DNA from: DTU024 sp964518875
GTDB taxonomy: Bacteria; Bacillota; Clostridia; Christensenellales; Aristaeellaceae
Assembly: GCA_964518875.1 (NCBI GenBank)
Contig: CAZFHI010000008.1
Location: 1 to 64,000, forward strand
Length of the DNA stretch: 64,000 nt
Direction: 5' to 3'
The notes beneath the pieces were generated by a model that was not told the origin of the DNA, did not search any database, and saw only the letters and a list, made by a program, of their open reading frames with translations. Position numbers and translations under genes: made by a program. This document shows, one piece after another, positions 36,208-43,787 of this stretch (position 1 is its first letter; each line of letters starts with the position of its first letter).

Positions 36208-36393
36208 TCAGGCTTCCTCTATAGCAGAAACCGGGCAGTTTTCTTTTGCTTCAGCCGCTTTTTCAATGTTTTCAGCAGAAACCTCTTCATCGCTGGCCTT
36301 AGCGACTCCTTCGTCTGTCATAGAAAAAACTTCCGGGCATATTCCTTCGCACATGCCGCAGCCTATGCATTCATCGTTAACAAAATACTTCAT
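36208..36393 (-). CDS. Single-cluster [4Fe-4S] ferredoxin
   Basis: 61 residues from ATG 36393 with GGAGG upstream; an earlier in-frame start (36447) lacks a site. The sequence MKYFVNDECIGCGMCEGICP places CIGCGMC and the distal ENCPVSAI for one cubane cluster, with an additional Cys pair that probably forms a disulfide, as in Thermotoga ferredoxin. A soluble low-potential electron carrier of anaerobic metabolism. A perfect 18-base palindrome lies 128 bases upstream and may regulate it. Confidence 0.93.
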   Translation of the reverse strand: MKYFVNDECIGCGMCEGICPEVFSMTDEGVAKASDEEVSAENIEKAAEAKENCPVSAIEEA

Positions 36394-36520
36394 AGCAAAC
36401 CTCCTTTTCAGATTAAAAACAGCTTTAAGCTGAACGCTTAAGGACAACCTTGCGTTTTGCGTATATCAAGGCTTTTCCCTTAGCTTACGGCTTCATAATA
36501 CTACAAAACGGCATATATTT

Positions 36521-36538
36521 ATGTTGCTATAGCAACAT
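36521..36538. promoter_or_regulatory. Perfect palindrome upstream of ferredoxin
   Basis: ATGTTGCTATAGCAACAT is a perfect 18-base palindrome with no gap, in the 202-base gap between the DUF5107 stop and the ferredoxin start. It looks like a dimeric repressor or activator site. A TATTAT -10 box lies a short way downstream on the minus strand. Regulator unknown. Confidence 0.55.
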
Positions 36539-36595
36539 TTTATCGAGCTTTTGCTTTTTTTATGCTGATTGTATAATTTTTTGCTACTCTTCAGC

Positions 36596-38647
36596 CTATC
36601 TCATTCTAAAATCCAAGTGCGCAGGCGGCGGATAATCTCTCTTTACCTGCGACATTATTTCTTCTGTTGCTGGTTTGCCGCTTGTTTTTTTAAGCGCGAA
36701 CAGTTCGAACCACAATTCTGTAAGCTTAACCTCCCCTTCCCGCACGTCTGTAAGCTGTACAGGGCCGCGCAGCATTTTTTCAGCCAGATCATAGCCGCCG
36801 GTTTTGATAAGCGCTTCTATGTACAGCATTTTAACGCGCCCAAGCTCTTGCTTATTTTTATCAAGCTTTTTATACAGCTCTATTGTTTCATCGAAACGTT
36901 CGGCTTCGTTAAACGCCCGCATGGCTTCAATAATCAGATGCCTTTCCGGAAGCATTTGAACCGCTTGTTTTAATTTATCCGCCGCTGAATTTAAATCGCC
37001 TTCCCATTGATACAGCACCGCGAGGCAGCGAAGCGCCCATGGGTTTTGAGCTGCTTTTATAGATTTTTTAAGGTTTTCTTTTCCTGAAGTAATTTCGTTT
37101 CTGTAAAGCTGCATTACTGCAAGCAGATAATAGCCGTACCAGTGATTGCTTTTTTTGTTATTTATAGATTCGCTCAGCAGCTTCTCCCACTCATCGCCTA
37201 TCTGATAGCTAAGCGGTTTGCTTAAAGGATCTATGCATGGCAGGCGTCCTTCTTTAACAAGTTCCGCCCACGGGCTTTCTTGCTCTCCTATATTTTCGTT
37301 GCTAAATATAAGTCCCGCGTCGTTAAAGGACTTGTCCAGCATTTTCTGCACCGCCGCCCAGCCATCTGCAGAATGTACTATTTTGCCGTGCTTATTGTCT
37401 AATTCGGCTCGCGCTGTTTTATGCATGTTTTCTAATTGTTCGCGCGGGCAGGCCTTATTAAGCGCGCTTTCAACAGCTTTAACGGCCTTATTCCAGTCTT
37501 CACCCTGGGTTGCTTCGGCGTCCGCTTCAATCGCACCGTAGGCTTCCAACCAGTCAAACGTTTGATTAGCTTTCATGGGCAGATGCTCTAACTGCGTACG
37601 CGCAAGCCCCGCCTGCAGTTCAATGTATGCCTGACCCGGTTCAGATAAAAACTGCTGCCAGTTTCTTCCGCCGTCCCCTGTTCCCCATACGAACAGCTTT
37701 CTTCCCTTAAGCGTATCAGTAGATGTCTGCACAAGGCCGTATCCGTTTGAATCAACGGCGGAAATCCACCTGCGCTGTCCTTTTGGCAAGTCAAAAAAGA
37801 AGTCCATTGACTGCTTAATCTGCGTTGTTCTGCTTATGTCCCAACAAGTCTGCATTTTGCTTAAATCTTGCGAAGACTTTTCATGGTTATCCCTGTATTC
37901 TTTAACGAACATATACGGTATTGAAACCTTGGACATTTCCCCGCCGTAGCCCCAGCGGTAGGCTGATTCGGCAGGAACAATGACGCGCACGTCGCTTCGC
38001 TCGTTAACGGCTATGTTACTCCACCAGTAAACCGCCGTATCTTTATTGCCCGCGTTATCTATGCGCACACGAACAAACAAAAACTTTGATTTTTCTGGAA
38101 GCATAGCTTCAACACGGTATACAAGTTTGCGCACCCTTTCATACTGGTACATGCGCAGCACAGGCGTTCCGTCCGATAAAGAAAGGGTTTCCGCAAAAAC
38201 ATTGTCCACCGTAAAAGGCGTGTGTCCTATAATGCCTATGTTCCACTCAACGCCTCCTGAAACCCACGCATTGCGCAAGGCCAAATTGCAGGGCTGAAAA
38301 ACCGGGTTGCAGTGCAATAGGTCTTTATTCCTTTTCTTATCCTCAAGCGACCAAAGCCTGCCGCCTATTTCAGGCAAAAAAACAGCTTTTAGAAATTCAT
38401 TTTCCAATACAACGGCCTTCCATTCCTTAGGACGCCTGTTCCTGTCAAAACTATCCTGAATCATGTATGGCAAAATACCGTTTACTCTTCCCCATCCCAT
38501 GTATTTTGCTTCTTCTTCCGATATAGTTTTTTTGTCATATTTTATAGAAGCATGGCAGTCGGCATCACGTTTAAGATCCGGCAGCGGGTTTAATTCTCCA
38601 AGATCGGCTGATAAAATGGATATTTTTGTTAGGCTTAAGCTCGACAT
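36596..38647 (-). CDS. DUF5107 protein with TPR-like C-terminus
   Basis: 683 residues starting at ATG 38647, nine bases after GAGG. Residues about 40-330 match the DUF5107 pattern, a galactose-mutarotase-like beta-sandwich associated with carbohydrate metabolism (WKAVVLENEFLKAVFLPEIG, GGRLWSLEDK, ALRNAWVSGGVEWNIGIIG). Residues about 480-640 form helical TPR-like repeats (ALRCLAVLYQWEGDLNSA and following). No signal peptide, so cytoplasmic. Full-length relatives are usually near 1000 residues, with more TPRs, so this one looks shorter. Transcribed alone. Carbohydrate role is from family fold only. Confidence 0.75.
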   Translation of the reverse strand: MSSLSLTKISILSADLGELNPLPDLKRDADCHASIKYDKKTISEEEAKYMGWGRVNGILPYMIQDSFDRNRRPKEWKAVVLENEFLKAVFLPEIGGRLWSLEDKKRNKDLLHCNPVFQPCNLALRNAWVSGGVEWNIGIIGHTPFTVDNVFAETLSLSDGTPVLRMYQYERVRKLVYRVEAMLPEKSKFLFVRVRIDNAGNKDTAVYWWSNIAVNERSDVRVIVPAESAYRWGYGGEMSKVSIPYMFVKEYRDNHEKSSQDLSKMQTCWDISRTTQIKQSMDFFFDLPKGQRRWISAVDSNGYGLVQTSTDTLKGRKLFVWGTGDGGRNWQQFLSEPGQAYIELQAGLARTQLEHLPMKANQTFDWLEAYGAIEADAEATQGEDWNKAVKAVESALNKACPREQLENMHKTARAELDNKHGKIVHSADGWAAVQKMLDKSFNDAGLIFSNENIGEQESPWAELVKEGRLPCIDPLSKPLSYQIGDEWEKLLSESINNKKSNHWYGYYLLAVMQLYRNEITSGKENLKKSIKAAQNPWALRCLAVLYQWEGDLNSAADKLKQAVQMLPERHLIIEAMRAFNEAERFDETIELYKKLDKNKQELGRVKMLYIEALIKTGGYDLAEKMLRGPVQLTDVREGEVKLTELWFELFALKKTSGKPATEEIMSQVKRDYPPPAHLDFRMR

Positions 38648-38683
38648 GTATAATAACCTCATTATCATTAAAAATTAAATGAT

Positions 38684-38712
38684 ATAATAACATTATTTTT
38701 CTTTAAAAACAA
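38684..38712 (-). promoter_or_regulatory. Promoter for the DUF5107 gene
   Basis: TTGTTT (38707-38712) and TATTAT (38684-38689) on the minus strand are 17 bases apart, 37 bases before the start. Confidence 0.55.
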
Positions 38713-38750
38713 CGGTATTTTGTTTTAAAAAAGTATTTTATAAAAAAATT

Positions 38751-38797
38751 ACCGCGCAGATGCAAAGCCTGAGTCCAAGCTTGTTCATCCGCGCGGT
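38751..38797 (-). terminator. Terminator after the second flavin reductase
   Basis: ACCGCGC-GGATG pairs with CATC-TGCGCGGT (one bulge) across a long loop; on the minus strand AATTTTTTT follows. Confidence 0.75.
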
Positions 38798-38827
38798 ATT
38801 GTTTAATTTATTAAAGTTTAAAACGAG

Positions 38828-40618
38828 TTATTCCGCTTCAGCTATCGTATTGCCAAATTCCATTCCAGAGGCAAAGCACCAGATGAGGTATTCGGCGTAA
38901 GCGCCGTTGATGTTGCCCACAACTTCGCCTGCGGCATAAAGCCCCGGGACCGGCTGCTCGTTTACATCCAGCACTTCAAAGCTATCCGAAACGTTTACGC
39001 CGCCCAAAGATGTGGCATAGCGCGCAACCGTTTGCAGAATATAGAACGGGCCGTCCGTTGACATTTCAGGAGTATTGGCGCGTTTAAAAGGATCTTTATT
39101 GCCGGCGGCTGCGTTTTCGTTGTAGTTCTTTACGGTTTCCGCAAGCTTTTCACCGTCAAGTCCCAATGCCGCAGCGGCTTCTTCAAGCGTGTCGCCCTTT
39201 ACAAACTTGGTAACGCCTGCGCCGTTTTCTTCAAGCAGCTGCGCTATCCTGTCTTTTTTAAGCACGGTGTTTGCGTCCAAAACTTCTTCGCTTAAGTCGA
39301 AGCCTTCCTGATCCATTACAATATAGAGCCTGCCGTCTTTTGACTTGTACATTGAGGCAAGCGCTATATCAAGCTCGTCGCCGTCTTCATTTACAACGCG
39401 CTCGCAGTCGCTGTTTACCGCGATGGCGCCCGTCTTTTTAAACAGCTGCGCAACCAAATAGTGAATATGTATACCATAACCGGGTTCTGTTTCAACGCCA
39501 AAGTGCTTGGTCGCGAGTTTGTCCATGTTGAACATAGGAACGCCTATTTCTTTCATCATTATGTGCCCGTCGCCTGTTGCGCCAACAGGTCCGTAATATA
39601 TTACGCGGTCAAGTATTGAAGTATCAGAAATAAGATCCGTGTTGTTGCCGTAGCCGCCCGTCGCCATAAGAACTTTGTTGGCGTTTATAGTAATTTTCTG
39701 GCCGTCCTTGCCCACAGCTTCAACGCCTGCAACAGTGTCGCCGTCCATAATTAAGTGTGTGGCGCGTGTGTTAAGCATAACGGGTATGTTTTCATCAAGC
39801 ACGCGTTCATACACAGTGTTTACAGCCTTTACCGCTCTGCCTTCGCAGCCATAGTGAGCAATAGGCTCGCCTTCAACAGGCTCCCCTGTTATGCCTACGC
39901 CTTCGCTCTTAAGCCACTCAATAGTAGGCGTTGAAAGCCTTGCCTGCATCATGGTTAAGCGCGCATTGTTCTTGAACTTTCCTATTCTTGACAAATCTAA
40001 AAACAGTTCTTCTATGTTGCGTTCAGTTTCATCAGGGTCATCGGATACTACATATCCTGGCATGCCGCCCCCTGCCATGGCAGTCGCGCCGCCTATCGCG
40101 GGCATCTTTTCTATGACCAGGACGTCTTTAACGCCGTTTTCATTAGCGGACAGCGCCGCTGATAATCCCGCCGCGCCTGCGCCCACTATAACGACATTGC
40201 AGTCTATGGTTTCTTCAGGCTTGGCTTCTTCTGAAGCTTCTTTTTCAGCGAATATAACTTCATCCGTTCCGCCCGCTTCCTTAAGCGCAGCTTCTGCAGC
40301 GGCAAGAACAGCCTCGGAAGAAACGGTGCAGCCTGCAAGCGTGTCGACAGAGAGCGTCTGCTGCTCCACTATTGTTTCCGGCAGCTGCTCGATAGCGGTA
40401 GAGCCTATGCCGTCTGTTTCATTGGGGCCTTCAGCCTTAACAGAAATGATAGCGTCATCGCTTACTTCTACCGTAACCGTTACATCGCCGCCAAAGCCGT
40501 CCGCCGTTGCAGTATAGGTTCCCGCATTGTACTTGTTCTCTGCCAGCGCAGTACATGCAAGCATCATGCAGAGCGCTAACACAAGCGCCGTCAGTCTTTT
40601 GGTTCTAATCGTCAACAT
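38828..40618 (-). CDS. Secreted flavin reductase, FMN-binding plus FAD domain (second copy)
   Basis: 596 residues from ATG 40618 with GGAGGG before it. Signal peptide MLTIRTKRLTALVLALCMML, cleavage near ALAE. FMN-binding domain about 30-110, with the attachment segment LAGCTVSS, where Ala is replaced by Cys relative to the usual SGAT but Thr remains. FAD domain starts VIVGAGAAGLSAALSA (about 130), then GGATAMAGGGMPG, and ends GVNVSDSFEVLD and GLYAAGEVVGNINGAY. Relative to the copy at 17.6 kb the sequence is clearly different, so the acceptor probably differs. It is divergent from a Crp/Fnr-type regulator, its likely controller. Confidence 0.87.
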   Translation of the reverse strand: MLTIRTKRLTALVLALCMMLACTALAENKYNAGTYTATADGFGGDVTVTVEVSDDAIISVKAEGPNETDGIGSTAIEQLPETIVEQQTLSVDTLAGCTVSSEAVLAAAEAALKEAGGTDEVIFAEKEASEEAKPEETIDCNVVIVGAGAAGLSAALSANENGVKDVLVIEKMPAIGGATAMAGGGMPGYVVSDDPDETERNIEELFLDLSRIGKFKNNARLTMMQARLSTPTIEWLKSEGVGITGEPVEGEPIAHYGCEGRAVKAVNTVYERVLDENIPVMLNTRATHLIMDGDTVAGVEAVGKDGQKITINANKVLMATGGYGNNTDLISDTSILDRVIYYGPVGATGDGHIMMKEIGVPMFNMDKLATKHFGVETEPGYGIHIHYLVAQLFKKTGAIAVNSDCERVVNEDGDELDIALASMYKSKDGRLYIVMDQEGFDLSEEVLDANTVLKKDRIAQLLEENGAGVTKFVKGDTLEEAAAALGLDGEKLAETVKNYNENAAAGNKDPFKRANTPEMSTDGPFYILQTVARYATSLGGVNVSDSFEVLDVNEQPVPGLYAAGEVVGNINGAYAEYLIWCFASGMEFGNTIAEAE

Positions 40619-40667
40619 AGCAAATCCCTCCTTAGAGCTTAATTGACAATACAATTGTAGTATAATA

Positions 40668-40678
40668 CACTTTTAGTG
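40668..40678. promoter_or_regulatory. Candidate operator between flavin reductase and Crp/Fnr gene
   Basis: CACT-TTT-AGTG is a short dyad in the 97-base divergent gap. ACAATTGT, another dyad, lies 10 bases away. Either could bind the Crp/Fnr protein encoded next to it. Weak because the half-sites are only four bases. Confidence 0.3.
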
Positions 40679-40715
40679 ATATGTATGTTTGTTTTCAGAC
40701 AAAGAGGGGGATTTT

Positions 40716-41405
40716 TTGTTAAAAGCGCTGCCTATAATTAAAAAGACAAAATTATTTTCAGGGCTTTCAGACACTGAAATTGAATCTTTAATCGCTAAAA
40801 TGGACAGCAGGATTATATCCTTTAAAAAAGGAGATATAATATATTCCGCAAGCGTCAAATCTAACGGTATATTTATAGTGCTTGAAGGAAGCGTGATTTT
40901 AGAAAAGAACGATATCTGCGGCAACCGCTGCGTAATATCCGACTTGTCAGTCTGCGGGATTTTTGGCCTTCCATATGCGGTGCTTCCAAACGCTTCAAGA
41001 ATGATGGACGCCACGGCCGCCCAGGACAGTATAGTTTTGTTTCTTAACATTAACGCTGTTCTGCAGGATAATGAAATTATGGCGCGGTATCCGGATTTTT
41101 TACGCAACCTGCTTATAATTATCGCTTCAAAGCTTGCAAGCGAAGTAGAGCATCCTTACAAAAACCGCACCACGCGCATGAAGCTTTTGTCTTTTCTCTG
41201 CATGAAGGCAAGAAAAGCGGGGCGCAAATCTTTTGACATAGTATTTACCCGCCAGGAATTAGCGGATTACCTCGGCGTTCAGCGCTCCGCCATGTGCACG
41301 GAGCTCGCTCGCCTTAAACAGGATGGTCTTATAGACTTTAACCGCAATCACTTTACTGTTTTTTTTGACGAGCCTTTTAATATTAAAAACAGCAGTCAAA
41401 AATAA
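40716..41405 (+). CDS. Crp/Fnr-family transcriptional regulator
   Basis: 229 residues from TTG 40716, five bases after GAGGGGG; a TTG nine codons upstream (40689) has no site. N-terminal cyclic-nucleotide-binding-type barrel (about 15-130; LLKALPIIKKTKLFSGLSD, KKGDIIYS) and a C-terminal HTH with FTRQELADYLGVQRSAMCTELARL. The Cys residues in CGNRCVISDLSVCG are not in the FNR iron-sulfur arrangement, so oxygen sensing is not shown. Divergent from the secreted flavin reductase, which is its most likely target. Confidence 0.88.
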   Translation: MLKALPIIKKTKLFSGLSDTEIESLIAKMDSRIISFKKGDIIYSASVKSNGIFIVLEGSVILEKNDICGNRCVISDLSVCGIFGLPYAVLPNASRMMDATAAQDSIVLFLNINAVLQDNEIMARYPDFLRNLLIIIASKLASEVEHPYKNRTTRMKLLSFLCMKARKAGRKSFDIVFTRQELADYLGVQRSAMCTELARLKQDGLIDFNRNHFTVFFDEPFNIKNSSQK

Positions 41406-41454
41406 AAGCGTAATTAAATTATATGCATTAGCTTTTGTTTTATAAATAAATCAG

Positions 41455-42138
41455 TCAATATTTAAACTGCTTAAGCCTAATTTTTTGTTTGTCTGTAATC
41501 CTCCTGCTTTCAACGGCTTTCTGTATTGTTTTGTTATGCGTCCACCTATCCAGCTTTCGCTTTTCTATAAACGGGAGCACGGCGTCGTACTGTTTGGCAA
41601 GAGCTGTCGCAAAATACCACGCCTTCATCATATTTACATAGTATTCTTCCGATCTTATTGACGCCGCCATTTCAGGATACCTGATGTTAAAATCCTCATC
41701 AAGGTAATGATCCATAAGCATTTTTACCGCAAACCTTACAGTATATGCGTCTTTTGACAGTATCCATTTTTCTATATATTTAATAAGCTCTTCTTTATGC
41801 TTTTTAAAAGACTTGGGCGACATTTGGTCGCACGTCGCCCAATTATCTATGTATGGTAAAAAGCGGCAAACTTTTTCTATACAGATATCAAAATTTTTAA
41901 TTTCTGAAATAATGAATGCATGAAGCTGGTTTTCTTCAAAATATCTGTGAGGCAGCTTTTGCAAAAAGTCAGCGGCGCCGCCATTATTTAAAAGCTTTTT
42001 CGCGTATAGTCTTAGTTCTTTTGTCCTAACGCCTATAATCCTGCTTTTGTCTATATTGGGGATCATTTTAATTTCAAAAGCGCGGTACGATTCATCCCGC
42101 ATTTTAAAAAGCGCGCTTTCTATTTCTGTGTTTTTCAT
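41455..42138 (-). CDS. DNA alkylation repair protein, AlkD-like
   Basis: 227 residues, all-helical HEAT-repeat fold. AlkD removes N3- and N7-alkyl purines without flipping the base. Recognisable parts: IGVRTKELRLYAKKL near residue 35, DNWATCDQMSPKSFK (about 104-118) and RFAVKMLMDHYLDEDF. It lies 9 bases after the histidine kinase gene and is probably the last gene of that operon, an unusual neighbour. Glycosylase activity is by family. Confidence 0.87.
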   Translation of the reverse strand: MKNTEIESALFKMRDESYRAFEIKMIPNIDKSRIIGVRTKELRLYAKKLLNNGGAADFLQKLPHRYFEENQLHAFIISEIKNFDICIEKVCRFLPYIDNWATCDQMSPKSFKKHKEELIKYIEKWILSKDAYTVRFAVKMLMDHYLDEDFNIRYPEMAASIRSEEYYVNMMKAWYFATALAKQYDAVLPFIEKRKLDRWTHNKTIQKAVESRRITDKQKIRLKQFKY

Positions 42139-42147
42139 TCTATACTG

Positions 42148-43125
42148 TTATTTATCGCCGCGTGAAGCCTTGCTTTGTGTTTCTTTAATAGGAAATTCCA
42201 TTACAAAGGCTTTGGTATAGGGAGGCTCCATATGTTCAATATACAGCTTGCCGCCATGTTCATAAGTTATGTCATACGCTATGGACAGCCCAAGGCCGTA
42301 CCCTCCGCCTTGGCTTCTGCTGTCGTCTAATTTTGCGAACGGCTTGAATATCTGCGCCTGCTGGTGCGCGGGTATTTCAGGGCCAGAATCCGCCACGTAA
42401 ATGCGTATTGTTTTTTTTAAGCGCTTTTCGCATATTTCTGTTTTAACCAGCACTTCGCTGCCCTGAGGGCAATATTTGAGCGTGTTAAGCAGTATGTTTT
42501 CAAACGCGCGCTTAAAATGCGTTTCATCCAGCGAAAGCACTGCGTCATTAGAAAAATCGCATGAAAGGGACATTTTATTTTCTTCAAATTTATAATAATG
42601 CTCTGCAACTATGGCGCGCAAAAACGCATTTAAATGTATTGGAACAATAAATTTTTTTCTGTCAGCAAGGCTGTTTTTAGCGTAGTCCATCATTTCTTCA
42701 AGCATTTTTTCCATATCCGCGGACTTCCTGTATATGGTTTCAGCGGCCCGTTCGATACCTTCCTCATTTGATATCTTTTTAGTTGCAAGCGCGCGGGAAA
42801 AACCCATAATGCTGGTAAGAGGCGTCCTTATATCATGTCCCATATCCGCCATAAGCTTCATTCGCTCTTTGACTAAAGTGTCGTTATACTGCTTTATGCG
42901 TCTTTTCATGCGCCTGGCAAAGCATATTATAAACAGAACATGCAGCCCTATATCCGAAAGAAGATATAAAGCTATTTGAATTTGATCAGGATGTCCGCTC
43001 GCGTTTTTATCCGTAATCCATATAAAAATGCTCTCCGCCAACATTGTAGCAAGCCCCAGCGCCAGCGTGTAAATTATAATGCTTTTTATTAAATAACCGC
43101 TCAGGTTTTTTGTGTCCCGTCCCAT
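42148..43125 (-). CDS. Sensor histidine kinase
   Basis: 325 residues with two N-terminal membrane helices (about 10-75) and no large external domain, as in intramembrane-sensing kinases. Dimerisation box MADMGHDIRTPLTSIMGFSRA carries the phosphorylated His, followed by N, G1 (VADSGPEIP) and G2 (GGYGLGLSIAYDI) boxes. Its start overlaps the response regulator by 25 bases. Together with the serine hydrolase upstream it suggests sensing of wall stress. Confidence 0.92.
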   Translation of the reverse strand: MGRDTKNLSGYLIKSIIIYTLALGLATMLAESIFIWITDKNASGHPDQIQIALYLLSDIGLHVLFIICFARRMKRRIKQYNDTLVKERMKLMADMGHDIRTPLTSIMGFSRALATKKISNEEGIERAAETIYRKSADMEKMLEEMMDYAKNSLADRKKFIVPIHLNAFLRAIVAEHYYKFEENKMSLSCDFSNDAVLSLDETHFKRAFENILLNTLKYCPQGSEVLVKTEICEKRLKKTIRIYVADSGPEIPAHQQAQIFKPFAKLDDSRSQGGGYGLGLSIAYDITYEHGGKLYIEHMEPPYTKAFVMEFPIKETQSKASRGDK

Positions 43126-43778
43126 TTGTACCCTATTCCTCTGATAGTTTTTATTTTGTTTTCTCCTACCTTGTTTCTAAGTTTATTTACGCACACCCTT
43201 ATCGCGTTGTCATTTACGGGGAAGCTTTCCCCCCAGCCCGCTTCATAGAGCTGTTCAAGGGTAAGCACTCTCCCTCCGCCCTGAATCAGCGCTTCAAGCA
43301 GGCGTGTTTCTGTGGCTGTCAATTCCGTAACACTGTCCCCATTTGTAATAGTGCATGAGGCAGGGTCAAAGCGCACACCGTCAGATACGATCATGCCTCT
43401 ATACTCAGTCTGCCTATACGCGCGGCGCAGAAGAGCTTTCGCTCGAAGCAGCAGTTCTTCAGGATCAAACGGCTTGCAAAGATAGTCGTCTGCACCCGAC
43501 TGAAAGCCCAGCGTCTTATCTTCAAGCAGCGTTTTAGCCGTTATAACTAGTATAGGCACGGATTTATCCAATCGCCTTATTTCATTCATAAGCTGAAAAC
43601 CGTTAATGCCCGGCATCATAATATCTATTACGGCTAAGGAAATAACGTTGCGCTTAAAGGCGTTCAGGGCTTCATTTCCGTCCTTCGCTGTTATAATACG
43701 CCCTAAATCCTTAAGGTACAGGCTGCAAAGAGAAAGAATATCAGTATCGTCGTCTGCTAAAAGTATGGTGTGCGCCAT
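43101..43778 (-). CDS. OmpR-family response regulator
   Basis: 225 residues: receiver domain with acceptor Asp in AVIDIMMPGINGF, switch Lys in PCKPFDPEELL, and a winged-helix DNA-binding domain with LTATETRLLEALIQGGGRVLTLEQL and RTIRGIGYKW. It lies 9 bases after the serine hydrolase and overlaps the kinase gene. A direct repeat typical for this family lies upstream of the operon (45747-45768). Confidence 0.95.
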   Translation of the reverse strand: MAHTILLADDDTDILSLCSLYLKDLGRIITAKDGNEALNAFKRNVISLAVIDIMMPGINGFQLMNEIRRLDKSVPILVITAKTLLEDKTLGFQSGADDYLCKPFDPEELLLRAKALLRRAYRQTEYRGMIVSDGVRFDPASCTITNGDSVTELTATETRLLEALIQGGGRVLTLEQLYEAGWGESFPVNDNAIRVCVNKLRNKVGENKIKTIRGIGYKWDGTQKT

Positions 43779-43787
43779 AGGTCCTCC

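Noticed and set aside
36205..36447. Open frames of about 78 codons antisense to the ferredoxin
   Set aside because: The minus-strand CxxCxxC frame has AGGAGG and a terminator; the opposite frames have no signals.
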